Below, piece by piece: positions 53,304-62,524 of a stretch of 64,000 nucleotides of DNA. Numbering within the stretch: the first letter of the stretch is position 1; each line of letters begins with the position of its first letter. The DNA comes from GH45 sp046704385 (GTDB lineage: Bacteria > Bacteroidota > Bacteroidia > Bacteroidales > SZUA-534): the NCBI GenBank assembly GCA_046704385.1, contig JBJKSB010000091.1, positions 1 through 64,000 on the forward strand, read 5' to 3'. The position numbers and the translations under genes were made by a program. The notes under the pieces are model-generated. The model did no database searches, was not told the DNA's origin, and saw nothing but the letters and a program-made list of their open reading frames with translations.

Positions 53304-54953
53304 ATGAAATTCAAATTCAGAATAATATACCTATCTGCAATATTTGGTATTTCATCATTAAAAGCTACTGTAATAAATGTACCCCGGGATAAACCAAATA
53401 TTCAGACAGCAATTAATGCAAGCTCCAATGGCGATACAGTTTTGGTTGCCCCAGGTAGATATTTTGAAAACATCAATTTTAAGGGAAAGAATATTGTTGT
53501 TACAAGCAATTATATAAAAACCGGTTCATTGCCGGATATTGCAAACACAATTATTGATGCAGGTAAACCTTTTGATCCTGACACAGCCAGTTGTGCCGTT
53601 TTTTGTTCAGGAGAAGATTCAACCGCTGTTCTTGAAGGTTTTACGCTGACTAACGGCACAGCCACAAGATGCTTATACCCGGCTGGATGGTTTCGCGAAG
53701 GTGGAGGAATTTTCATTAATAGTTCAGCACCCACAATAAAATTCAACTTAATTATTGATAATGAAGCGGTAAATACCGTAAACGTTATAAATGCAGGTGG
53801 TGGAGGATTACGTTCTCATCTGGGAAATCCTCATGTATTAAACAATGTATTTATGTTTAACAAGGGGACATTTGGCGGAGGAGCCATTGCATTGGACAAT
53901 TCGGAGGGAATATTTAAAAATAATATTTTTTATATGAATACAGCAGGTTCAGCCTATGGAGGTGGTGGAGGCCTGTGGATTTACGGAGGAGCCTGTTCAA
54001 TAACCATTGAAAACAACACCATTGTTGAAAATACCGGGGGTGGAATTTACCTGGAATCAGTTAATGCCCATGTTATAAATAATATAGTTTGGGGAAACTC
54101 AATTTTCCAAATTAATTCAAAATCAACTATTCTGAATTCAAATAATAATACCATCCAATTTACAAAATCATCTGAAAATATGAGCTGTTTTCCTGTTTTC
54201 GAGGATACCATGTTATTCCTTCAGTCAAACTCTCAATTAATTGATGCTGGTTCAGAAGATATTTCTTATAATGACAAAGAAGATAGTATAAATCCAGGCT
54301 TTGCATTACTACCATCAATGGGAACAATCAGAAATGACATAGGTGCATATGGCGGTCGCGGGGCATTTTTTTTACCATCGTTTGAATTTTTAAATATCTC
54401 AGCCAATAAATTAAATTTTGGTAACAATGATACCATTGGAATAGCTGTTATTAAAAAATTGATCCTTACAAATCAAAGTACCAAAAAAGTAACCATTGAC
54501 AGTATTAGAATAAGTGCAAACAGTCAGGTCAAAATTAAGTCATTTTCCACTACAGTTATAGATCCTCTTCAAACTGATACTATAGAGGTTGAGTGGATAC
54601 CCCAAACAAGTAATACTTACAAAGACTCACTTCTTATTTATCATAATATACATACTATTGGCCCTGTAATAGCATATATAAGTGGCACAGCTAAGAAATT
54701 TTCTGATCTCCAGGAGATAGCTGACTTAAATTCAGTTAAAGTTTATCCAAACCCGGTAATTGAAACTCTGAATGTAACCACAGAATATGCCGGTGATGGG
54801 TTTATAAGCAATTTAAACGGACAAATTATTATAAGCTGCTCTTTTCAAAAGGGCATTAATTCATTTGATATGAAAGGTTTGCCCAAAGGAATATATTTTA
54901 TTTATATTTTTTCCGATAAGCATACTTTGCATCAAAAAATATTAAAAGAATAG
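53304..54953 (+). CDS. Secreted right-handed beta-helix protein with T9SS sorting domain
   Basis: 549 residues from ATG 53304 (a TTG six codons earlier is an alternative). The signal peptide ends near LKA. A parallel beta-helix follows, with DKPNIQTAINASSNGDTVLV and repeated Asn/Gly-rich coils such as ENNTIVENTGGGIYLESV. An Ig-like domain of the choice-of-anchor type (about 370-465, LNFGNNDTIGIAVIKKLILT) and a type A T9SS tail (VKVYPNPVIETLNVTT ... GIYFIYIFSDK) close the chain. Beta-helices of this kind are polysaccharide lyases or adhesins; no lyase active site is recognisable. It is probably a surface protein. Confidence 0.85.
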   Translation: MKFKFRIIYLSAIFGISSLKATVINVPRDKPNIQTAINASSNGDTVLVAPGRYFENINFKGKNIVVTSNYIKTGSLPDIANTIIDAGKPFDPDTASCAVFCSGEDSTAVLEGFTLTNGTATRCLYPAGWFREGGGIFINSSAPTIKFNLIIDNEAVNTVNVINAGGGGLRSHLGNPHVLNNVFMFNKGTFGGGAIALDNSEGIFKNNIFYMNTAGSAYGGGGGLWIYGGACSITIENNTIVENTGGGIYLESVNAHVINNIVWGNSIFQINSKSTILNSNNNTIQFTKSSENMSCFPVFEDTMLFLQSNSQLIDAGSEDISYNDKEDSINPGFALLPSMGTIRNDIGAYGGRGAFFLPSFEFLNISANKLNFGNNDTIGIAVIKKLILTNQSTKKVTIDSIRISANSQVKIKSFSTTVIDPLQTDTIEVEWIPQTSNTYKDSLLIYHNIHTIGPVIAYISGTAKKFSDLQEIADLNSVKVYPNPVIETLNVTTEYAGDGFISNLNGQIIISCSFQKGINSFDMKGLPKGIYFIYIFSDKHTLHQKILKE

Positions 54954-55071
54954 ATACATCTCACATTACTCAAATAACAATGGAATTAATTTCTTGTTTT
55001 TCAAGCATATATAAACTAAATTAGGTGTCAATAAATATTATTGGGTGTTTTTTGGAATTCAATTTTAGTTT

Positions 55072-55890
55072 ATGGACCTTATAGAGACTAAAAATATATG
55101 GCTCAATTCGTCGCTGGAAAAACATAAGAAAGAGCTTGATGCCAGCATCAGATATGCAAGTTATATTCAAAAAGCCATGCTGCCATCAAAAAACGATATT
55201 AACCGGCTGTTTCCCAATAACTTATTGGTTTACCTGCCCCGCGATATCGTTAGCGGAGACTTTTACTGGGTGGGGCGACAAAAAAACCGATTTATTTTTA
55301 CTGCAGCCGATTGCACCGGGCACGGTGTTCCGGGAGCTTTTATGAGCATATTGGGGATATCCATCCTGAATCAGATTGTTCTTGGAAATAAAAATATATC
55401 AGCCGGAAGTATCCTGGAATTATTGCGCGAACATGTAATGAAATCGTTACATCAAACCGGAACTATTGGAGAACAACAGGACGGAATGGATATAGCCCTT
55501 GGAATTATTGATACAGAAACCCATACTTTACAGTTTGCCGGGGCTTATAATCCATTGTACCTTGTGCGAAGCGGTTCGTTAACACAACTTGATGCCGACA
55601 GGATGCCCATTGGCATTGATCCGCTGGAGGAAAGACCCTTTACAAACCGCGAAATACTTCTTGATGATGATGATATGATTTATGTGTTTTCTGATGGTTT
55701 TGCCGATCAGTTTGGGGGTCCGGAGGAGAAAAAATTCAAGCAAAAAGGCTTTAAAGAATTGCTTACTGAGGCAAGTAAATTTTCAGTTTCTGATCAACAA
55801 AATTTTATCACTCAACGATTTATGGACTGGAAAGAAAATACGAACCAAATGGATGACGTTTTAATTTTTGGAATACGGTACAAAAAATAG
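55072..55890 (+). CDS. Stand-alone SpoIIE-type PP2C phosphatase
   Basis: 272 residues. A short helical start (LEKHKKELDASIRYASYIQK, as in the signalling helix of the larger phosphatases) leads directly into the SpoIIE domain with metal motifs AADCTGHGVPGAFMSILG and VFSDGFADQFG. No sensor or membrane region is present, so it is cytoplasmic, and its input must come from a partner. It shares QTGTIGEQQDGMDIALG and DADRMPIGI with the TPR phosphatase at 35772. The OLD-like ATPase gene begins 47 bp later on the same strand and may be co-transcribed. Confidence 0.92.
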   Translation: MDLIETKNIWLNSSLEKHKKELDASIRYASYIQKAMLPSKNDINRLFPNNLLVYLPRDIVSGDFYWVGRQKNRFIFTAADCTGHGVPGAFMSILGISILNQIVLGNKNISAGSILELLREHVMKSLHQTGTIGEQQDGMDIALGIIDTETHTLQFAGAYNPLYLVRSGSLTQLDADRMPIGIDPLEERPFTNREILLDDDDMIYVFSDGFADQFGGPEEKKFKQKGFKELLTEASKFSVSDQQNFITQRFMDWKENTNQMDDVLIFGIRYKK

Positions 55891-55937
55891 AATATCATTA
55901 ATTGAACCCGCTTTTAGTAAAATTAATTGCTGAACAT

Positions 55938-58274
55938 ATGAAACTAGCCGCATTTCGTATTAAGAATTTTCGATCGATGATCGACTCTCAGGTTATATAT
56001 CTGTCAAAGGATAATATAACAGCTTTAATTGGACAGAATGAATCGGGCAAAACAACAGTGCTTGAGGCCCTGCATAGTTTCTCAACCGGTGTAATTACTG
56101 AAGATGTACTAAGGAGTGATTGCTCTTTCCCGATAATTTCCTGCTATTTTGAGTTTCCGAATAATTTCCTGAAAGATTTTTTAGACCTGACCAAAATACC
56201 TGAAGGTCTGCAAAAGAAAATATCAAAAATGACCAGCATCTGGCTGCAACGAAGCTGGAAAAACATTTCGACTCCGGTTTTTCAATGCAGTGATGAAGAA
56301 TTGGTAAGTTTTTACAGAGATGTTAGAGAATCAGATCAAAAAAGGATTGAGGGCATCCATAATTATATCGATAAAATTCATAACGAAACTACTGAATTAA
56401 GAGCCGAAATAAATATTATTGACAAAGACAATAACGAGCTGATAAAAGAAACCGATGAGGCATTAAAAAGGCTGAATAAGGCAAAAAAACTGCTTGACAA
56501 AAGTAAAAAACCTGAAGTAACCCAACTATATCAACACGAACACGAAGCGGCGAATAAAATATACGTCCAGAAAAAAATCGATCGCGACGAAATACAAAAA
56601 ATATTAAAAAGTAAAAAAGAAAAACTTGAAACCTATGGCGAAAATGATGCCCTGGCCAGTCGGTTTTTAACCATAAAAAAAGAATATTTAGACGAACAAT
56701 ATGCCTATGATAGCTGCATTGAAGAACTTGAACATTATGAAAATCTTTACATACAGGCTGTAAATGACAACGAATTAAAACTATTGTCGAACAAAGTAAA
56801 CAGCCTGAAAAAAGACAGACTTACCATTGAACCGAGCCTAAAAGTGGCAAAATCAAACCTTGACGTTATTGAGCACGTTGCCGAAAAAGTACTGGCAGGT
56901 AAAAATACACGGGTTGCCGAAAGCGAGGTTAAAATTGAACTTTCAAAACAAAAAGCTATTTATACACTGGAACAGATAGGTGAAGCCTTATATAAACACC
57001 TGCCGGTTTTTGAGTTTTTTGAAGATTTTTCAAGCCTGCTTCCCAACCGGATTGATCTGTCAGATTTATTTGAACAAAATATTTATACCGAAGGATATAA
57101 AGCCGTTAACAATTTTCTGTCGATTTCAGGCCTAAGCAGCGATTTCTTCAAGCAGGATAACGACCGGATTTTAAAACAACGAATTGAAAACCTGAATGGT
57201 GAAATTACCATTGATTTTCATGAATTCTGGAGTCAGAAAATAACCGACCACAATAAAATTCATCTGAATTTTGAACTGGAACATTACAACAACAGCATTC
57301 CCGAAAAAAGCGGCAAACCCTACCTTGAATTCTGGATAAAAGATAACTCGGAACGGTTGTACCCCAAGCAACGAAGTCGCGGAGTGCGATGGTTTTTATC
57401 GTTTTACCTTGAATTAAAAGCGACAGCCATGAACAAACAACCCAAGGTTTTACTCATTGACGAACCCGGGATAAGCCTTCATGCCAAAGCACAACATGAC
57501 GTTTTAAAAGTATTTGAAAACCTTAAAAATAACTTACAGGTAATTTACAGTACGCATTCATCACAGTTAATTGACAAGGATAAAATGTATCGCATACTTG
57601 CCGTACAGCGAAAAGATGGCGACGGACTTGACTGCCAGTCAATTATACTCGATTCAAATACACTTAATGATGCCAACAAAGATACTATGATGCCTATTTA
57701 TTCGGTATTAAGCGAACAAATTATCAGCAACAAAAACCTAATTAAAGAAAAAAATCTGGTAGTAAACGATGTGGCAACTTTTTATTATTTATCGGCCTTT
57801 GCCAAACTTTTTAATAAATGTACCAATATTCATTTTATACCATCAAATGGCATACAGAGTATTCCGTTAATGACAAATCTGCTAACAGGATGGAGGACAG
57901 ATTTTTCTGTTCTTTTGCCTGACAACGATGAAGGCCACAGCGTTTATGAGGAACTTAAAAATAATTACTTCATCAATAAAACGGACTTACTCAGTAAAAA
58001 GCTTGTAATACTTGAAGAAGAAAATATTGTAAACCTGTTTTCCAAATTTGATTTTAAAAAACTTATCCTCAACAAAAGGGTGGGTATTCCCGAAAGCAAC
58101 AGCGAGTATATTGAAATAAATAATTTAGCCGGTAATTTCCTGGCCTCTCAATTTGCAGCTCTTACTGACAATAACCAAATTAAAAAGGATGACCTGGATG
58201 AACAATCGGTTAATGCTATTACTGCTTTGCTGGAAAGGATTGAGGAATCGGTGCTGGCCGAATTACCCGCATAG
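55938..58274 (+). CDS. OLD-family-like ATPase with coiled coil and degenerate Toprim domain
   Basis: 778 residues from ATG 55938 (MKLAAFRIKNFRSMIDSQV). A TTG 12 codons upstream is an alternative. The ABC/SMC-type ATPase has Walker A IGQNESGKTT (31-40), a long coiled coil (about 135-330), the signature region QRSRGVRWFLSFYLEL, Walker B VLLIDEPGISLHAKAQHD (near 503) and the His loop YSTHSSQLID. The C-terminal part has the layout of the OLD Toprim nuclease, but the VEGxSD motif is replaced by LVVNDVATFYYL, so the catalytic Glu is absent, while LLPDNDEGH remains. OLD proteins are phage-defence or DNA-processing nucleases; here nuclease activity is doubtful. Confidence 0.85.
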   Translation: MKLAAFRIKNFRSMIDSQVIYLSKDNITALIGQNESGKTTVLEALHSFSTGVITEDVLRSDCSFPIISCYFEFPNNFLKDFLDLTKIPEGLQKKISKMTSIWLQRSWKNISTPVFQCSDEELVSFYRDVRESDQKRIEGIHNYIDKIHNETTELRAEINIIDKDNNELIKETDEALKRLNKAKKLLDKSKKPEVTQLYQHEHEAANKIYVQKKIDRDEIQKILKSKKEKLETYGENDALASRFLTIKKEYLDEQYAYDSCIEELEHYENLYIQAVNDNELKLLSNKVNSLKKDRLTIEPSLKVAKSNLDVIEHVAEKVLAGKNTRVAESEVKIELSKQKAIYTLEQIGEALYKHLPVFEFFEDFSSLLPNRIDLSDLFEQNIYTEGYKAVNNFLSISGLSSDFFKQDNDRILKQRIENLNGEITIDFHEFWSQKITDHNKIHLNFELEHYNNSIPEKSGKPYLEFWIKDNSERLYPKQRSRGVRWFLSFYLELKATAMNKQPKVLLIDEPGISLHAKAQHDVLKVFENLKNNLQVIYSTHSSQLIDKDKMYRILAVQRKDGDGLDCQSIILDSNTLNDANKDTMMPIYSVLSEQIISNKNLIKEKNLVVNDVATFYYLSAFAKLFNKCTNIHFIPSNGIQSIPLMTNLLTGWRTDFSVLLPDNDEGHSVYEELKNNYFINKTDLLSKKLVILEEENIVNLFSKFDFKKLILNKRVGIPESNSEYIEINNLAGNFLASQFAALTDNNQIKKDDLDEQSVNAITALLERIEESVLAELPA

Positions 58275-58329
58275 CAGAACCTGTAATTCTCCAATACTAT
58301 AAAATCCACAAAACTGTATAAAAACAGGC

Positions 58330-58403
58330 AATTGGAAAATTGGAATTATGGAATTTTGTAAAACTTAGATTATTTACGATCCCATTTTTCCAATTTTCCA
58401 ATT
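58330..58403. repeat. 14-bp inverted repeat between convergent genes
   Basis: AATTGGAAAATTGG (58330-58343) and CCAATTTTCCAATT (58390-58403) are perfect complements separated by 46 nt. They lie between the convergent OLD-like and beta-helix lipoprotein genes. They could form a bidirectional transcription stop or be a dispersed repeat. Confidence 0.55.
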
Positions 58404-58432
58404 TTGAACTTCAACCCGCCTTGGCAATAATC

Positions 58433-60106
58433 TTATTTATTAGTCCAAACGAAATTATTACCAGAACCCGAGACAGTAACCCCTTGTTGTTTCAAAGCAA
58501 TATTATTTGAGCTGTTAATCTGCGTATTGCTTACTGTAATGCTCGCATCAGTTTCGACAGGGGCATTTGAACCTTGTCCGGCATACTCAATAATACAATG
58601 GTCCATTTTGGTATTTGAAAGTGTATTTTCCCAGAAATAGAGTCCACCCCATGCACCGGCAGCCGGTGACGCTGCACTTGACGTGAAAGTAATTGGTTTG
58701 GCAACGTTACCTACTGCTGTTAGTTTTGAGCTGTTGGAATAGCCTATACTTAAACCACCATCGGACCCGAACCGGATGGTAGAACCGGCTTCAATGGTTA
58801 AATCACCATCAATATAAATATAATCCTCAGTATAAAAATCAACATTAGCCTGCTTTTTCCATGTAACGGCATTATTATAAGTTGGGTTTCCCCATATCTC
58901 AATCCCTTTAAGTGCAGCCGGTACAAGCGTATTTGGAGTCCCTAAATCGGGCAGGTGTTGGGCAGATATACTGATCAGGTGATTAGCGCATGTGTTAATG
59001 GTGTTATTTTTAAAAGAAACAGCCCCGGCTTCATCGTTAAAATATATCCCCCCGCTGGAGCTGTTTTCAATAGTGTTATTATTAAAGTTAATTGAGGCAC
59101 CATATAATTCCATTGCCGCATAATTGCCATTTCCGGCGTAATTAATCATACAGAATGCCATTTTTGAAGATGCAAGACAATTACTGTAAAAGGTAATCCC
59201 TTCCCAGGCCCCGGCAGTTGGCATAACCGCATTTGATGTAAATGTAATGGGAGTTAATGATGACCCTCCGTCAGCAACCAGGGTGGTTGAAGAGCTATAT
59301 CCAAAAACCAGGCTGCTGTTAGCTTCGAATTTAAAAGTTGTCCCAGCCTGCATGGTTAAAGTGCCATCAACATATAATTCATGGTCAATTATATACGGCA
59401 GATCTAAGTTGTTCCATGTTTGTGGTGTATTGCTTTCATAATCGCCTGTAATCAAAATCCCGGCGGCATTTATAAAAGCACTGCTGGTATCGATGCACGA
59501 AATTTTATTCGCATCCATTTCAATGGCATATTTACTGCAATCGCTGATGGTATCATGTTTGAATGAAACAAATCCTCCTTGGTTATCGCTATAGCTGGTA
59601 TAAACACCATCTGACGAGGAATTTCGAATAAAGCAACTGTCCATAATAATGTTGCATCCTAACAGCTCAACAGCACCATAATTATTACTGCCGGCATATT
59701 CTATAATACAGTTTCTGAATTCCGAATTTTGCAGGGTATTGCTATAAAAAGTCAAACCATCCCAGGCTCCTGCTGTAGGATTAGAAGAGCTTGAGGTAAA
59801 AGTGATCGGTTTTTCTTTGGTGCCTTTGGCCAGAATAGTGGAATTGTTGCTATAACCAAATACAAGACCGGAACCTGAATTAAACTTAATTGTAGTGCCC
59901 GGTTCAATGACAAGTACCGCCCCATCGTCGACATACACCATTCCGTCAACCAGGTACACATTGTCTGCCGACCATGTTACAGATTCGGAAATATTTTCAT
60001 TAATCTCAATTAAAGCACCAGAATTGTCGACGTTTGTTTCGCAGCTATTAAAAAACAATACAACCATTGCGATAAGAGCCAGTAATAACCCATTAGACTT
60101 TTTCAT
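58433..60106 (-). CDS. Beta-helix lipoprotein built of three tandem repeats
   Basis: 557 residues with a lipoprotein signal (FFNSC, Cys about 22). The mature part is three copies of a unit of about 170 residues. Each unit has an acidic strand ending in EPGTTIKF / QAGTTFKF / EAGSTIRF, then FGYSNNSTILAKG-type loops, KPITFTSSSSNPTAGAW-type strands, and a beta-helix coil (NCIIEYAGSNNYGAVEL and equivalents). The third copy is shorter and ends the chain. The fold is a right-handed parallel beta-helix, probably exposed on the cell surface. No catalytic motif is evident. Confidence 0.87.
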   Translation of the reverse strand: MKKSNGLLLALIAMVVLFFNSCETNVDNSGALIEINENISESVTWSADNVYLVDGMVYVDDGAVLVIEPGTTIKFNSGSGLVFGYSNNSTILAKGTKEKPITFTSSSSNPTAGAWDGLTFYSNTLQNSEFRNCIIEYAGSNNYGAVELLGCNIIMDSCFIRNSSSDGVYTSYSDNQGGFVSFKHDTISDCSKYAIEMDANKISCIDTSSAFINAAGILITGDYESNTPQTWNNLDLPYIIDHELYVDGTLTMQAGTTFKFEANSSLVFGYSSSTTLVADGGSSLTPITFTSNAVMPTAGAWEGITFYSNCLASSKMAFCMINYAGNGNYAAMELYGASINFNNNTIENSSSGGIYFNDEAGAVSFKNNTINTCANHLISISAQHLPDLGTPNTLVPAALKGIEIWGNPTYNNAVTWKKQANVDFYTEDYIYIDGDLTIEAGSTIRFGSDGGLSIGYSNSSKLTAVGNVAKPITFTSSAASPAAGAWGGLYFWENTLSNTKMDHCIIEYAGQGSNAPVETDASITVSNTQINSSNNIALKQQGVTVSGSGNNFVWTNK

Positions 60107-60258
60107 ATTTAATCAATTTTGGTTTAAGAAAAGGCCTAAATTAAGAACCTGCAAATAGCCGTTATAGTAAAAATCGGACAAAATTCCGTTATCGGGTCAG
60201 GTATAAAAATCCTGAGTTTAGATGCAGAATAATATGAAGGCGCAAGACTGATCCAGAA

Positions 60259-61089
60259 CTACTCTTTCATTCCCGAAATAAGTTTACCATTTGAAGTGTC
60301 CCTTTTTAGGAACGACTGAGGTGTTTCTCCCATAATATTTTTAAAATCATTAATAAAATGGGTTTGATCGAAAAAGTTGTATTTATAGGCGAGGTCCATT
60401 TCCTTACTGGCCGGATATTTCATCATTTCCTGAATAATATAACCGAATTTCACTATCCGCGAAAACGATTTGGCCGATACTCCTGCCTGTAAATTAAAAT
60501 GCCGTCGAAACGTACGTTCGTCGATGCACGAAAGCTGGCATAATTCCGATAATTTTAGCTGACCAAAGTTGTTTATAATTGTATTAACCGAAAATTGCAG
60601 TTCATCAACATATCTTGGCCCTTTATTTGATTTTCTTAGATGCCTGATAATAAAATCCTCCAATAAAGTTATACGTTTCTCCATGCCGGCAATTTCACCA
60701 AGTTGTTCATGCAAAAGAGTTATCTCGTGCCCTAACAGCAAACTGGCATCCAGATACCTGTCGTTTATCTCATTAAAGGAGGTATTAAAAAGCCTGAAAA
60801 AAATCAATGGTTTAAATTTTATAATCAGGGTATCAAAAACCTTTCCCGGGTCGATAAAGATATATTTTGTTTGCTGTCCAACAAAAATAACCTTTGGCAA
60901 CAGGGTACTTTTTTCATTGATAATTGCCTTCGATCGGTCCCGAAAATGAAATATCATAGCTTCGCCAATCGAAGGGATAAATTTATCCAGTAAAATGCTC
61001 CCCTTATCGTCAATATTACAAAACATTGTGTACTTATCGATATAAGACGAAAGGATTTCCGAAGGCAAAACAGTCTTATAAAACATCAA
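60259..61089 (-). CDS. AraC-family transcriptional regulator with DUF6597-like N-domain
   Basis: 276 residues. The N-terminal part (FYKTVLPSEILSSYIDKYTM, PSIGEAMIFHFRD) resembles the DUF6597/AraC-effector module. The C-terminal AraC DNA-binding pair is KLSELCQLSCIDERTFRRHF and MDLAYKYNFFDQTHFINDFK, with GETPQSFLKR at the end. The ligand is unknown. It lies downstream of the RND-TolC genes on the same strand, about 130 bp after the tolC-like stop, and might regulate efflux. Confidence 0.88.
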   Translation of the reverse strand: MMFYKTVLPSEILSSYIDKYTMFCNIDDKGSILLDKFIPSIGEAMIFHFRDRSKAIINEKSTLLPKVIFVGQQTKYIFIDPGKVFDTLIIKFKPLIFFRLFNTSFNEINDRYLDASLLLGHEITLLHEQLGEIAGMEKRITLLEDFIIRHLRKSNKGPRYVDELQFSVNTIINNFGQLKLSELCQLSCIDERTFRRHFNLQAGVSAKSFSRIVKFGYIIQEMMKYPASKEMDLAYKYNFFDQTHFINDFKNIMGETPQSFLKRDTSNGKLISGMKE

Positions 61090-61140
61090 ACAATATTTAA
61101 AATTTATCCTTAAAAAACATTAGTGTCCGGTAAAACTGTA

Positions 61141-61172
61141 AAGATTCCTCGCTTTGCTCGGAATGACAATAA
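61141..61172. repeat. Short dispersed hairpin repeat
   Basis: A hairpin ATTCC-TCGCTTTGCTC-GGAAT followed by GACA resembles a repeat type common in intergenic regions of many genomes and related to the element at 17475-17542. It lies between the AraC gene and the tolC-like gene. Confidence 0.5.
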
Positions 61173-61215
61173 GTTAGTGAGTTTTTTGACATAAAATTGT
61201 TTAGATTACATCATG

Positions 61216-62514
61216 CTATAATGAAGAAATCAATTGCTTAAGCTTTATTTCGTTTATTTTTAAGTTGTATTCAAAATTAATAAGCCGGGTACTCGATTGC
61301 ACATAATTTTCCTGCGCCTGGTGTACTTCCAGTGAAGTGGTCTGTCCAAGTTTTAGCCTGCTCAGGCTGATTTCAAAATTCTCTTTTGTTAAAGCATTAT
61401 TTTCTTTCTCGATCAACATTAGTTTTCGTTGGTTCTCAAAATTGGTAATAGCATTCTGAAGTTCAGAAGCCACCTGCAATTTCACGTAATCAAGGTCGTA
61501 CTGTGCCGACTGCATCTGAATGGTGGCCTCGGCTATTTTTCTTTTTGTTTCGCCGGAATTATAAAGAGGGATTGCCAGGGTTCCTCCAATCTGGGGGCCA
61601 ACCAAACGGCTCTTTATTAGCGAACCATCAGAATTCATAGTCTGTGAAAAATTATAACCCCCTTTTAGGCTTAAAGTAGGGTAATAGTTTTTTTTGTTTT
61701 CGGTAACGTTCAACCGTGAAATATCCAGCTGCTTCTGAAATGCCAGAATACTGGTGTTGGCTGTATCAATCTGCTGAAATAATTTTTCTTTATCGGGAGT
61801 GTACTGAAATGGGATCGAATCTGAAACCATAAAATCATTCTCTGGTGCCTTTCCCAATAAAACATTCAAATCTTTTTTGGCTGCATCAATAGCAAATTGT
61901 TGGTTAATGGCATTTTCCATGGTAACATTCATATCAATTTTAGCCTGTAACAAATCGGTTTTTAATAATGAACCGGCATTAAACCCTGCCTGAGCAATGG
62001 TTACCCGTTCCTGGTTCAAATCGAGTACTTCCTTAATGGAGGCCAGTTGCTGATTCTGCCTTACTACATTATAATAAGCCGCAATTACATTATAAACTAC
62101 TTCCAATACCTTCTCCTTAAACTGAATTTCGCCTAATGCCTCAATTTCGTTGAGTTTGTTTTTGGTGACAAACATTTTGCCCCCATCGTATAATAACCAC
62201 GAAAGCTGAGGACCTGCACCTACATTTGTGCTGGTCAAAGGATTATAACTAGTGCTGGTGCCGTCGGAATATTCCTGGTTTGTATTATTGGCCTGAAAAT
62301 TTGCCGATCCATTTAAATCAACAACAGGAAGCATTCCCGCGTTTCCACGGGTATTATTTACTTTATCAATGTCAGCATTATTTCGGGCAACCAGGATATC
62401 AAAATTACTTTTCAGAGCAATATTCACAGCATCTTCAACCGTCATAAGCTGTTGAGCGCTTGCAAAATAACTTATAAAAAGAAAAACTATTATTAAAAAT
62501 CTCATAACATTCAA
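61216..62514 (-). CDS. TolC-family outer membrane efflux protein
   Basis: 432 residues with a signal peptide (SYFASAQ). Two halves repeat the OEP coiled-coil/beta pattern, for example MTVEDAVNIALKSNFDILVA, YNVVRQNQQLASIKEVLDLN and LSRLKLGQTTSLEVHQAQEN. It forms the outer membrane channel of a tripartite pump. It begins 10 bp after the RND gene stop, in one operon with it. The periplasmic adaptor should lie upstream of the RND gene, outside the window. Confidence 0.92.
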   Translation of the reverse strand: MNVMRFLIIVFLFISYFASAQQLMTVEDAVNIALKSNFDILVARNNADIDKVNNTRGNAGMLPVVDLNGSANFQANNTNQEYSDGTSTSYNPLTSTNVGAGPQLSWLLYDGGKMFVTKNKLNEIEALGEIQFKEKVLEVVYNVIAAYYNVVRQNQQLASIKEVLDLNQERVTIAQAGFNAGSLLKTDLLQAKIDMNVTMENAINQQFAIDAAKKDLNVLLGKAPENDFMVSDSIPFQYTPDKEKLFQQIDTANTSILAFQKQLDISRLNVTENKKNYYPTLSLKGGYNFSQTMNSDGSLIKSRLVGPQIGGTLAIPLYNSGETKRKIAEATIQMQSAQYDLDYVKLQVASELQNAITNFENQRKLMLIEKENNALTKENFEISLSRLKLGQTTSLEVHQAQENYVQSSTRLINFEYNLKINEIKLKQLISSL

Positions 62515-62524
62515 ATTTAACCAA

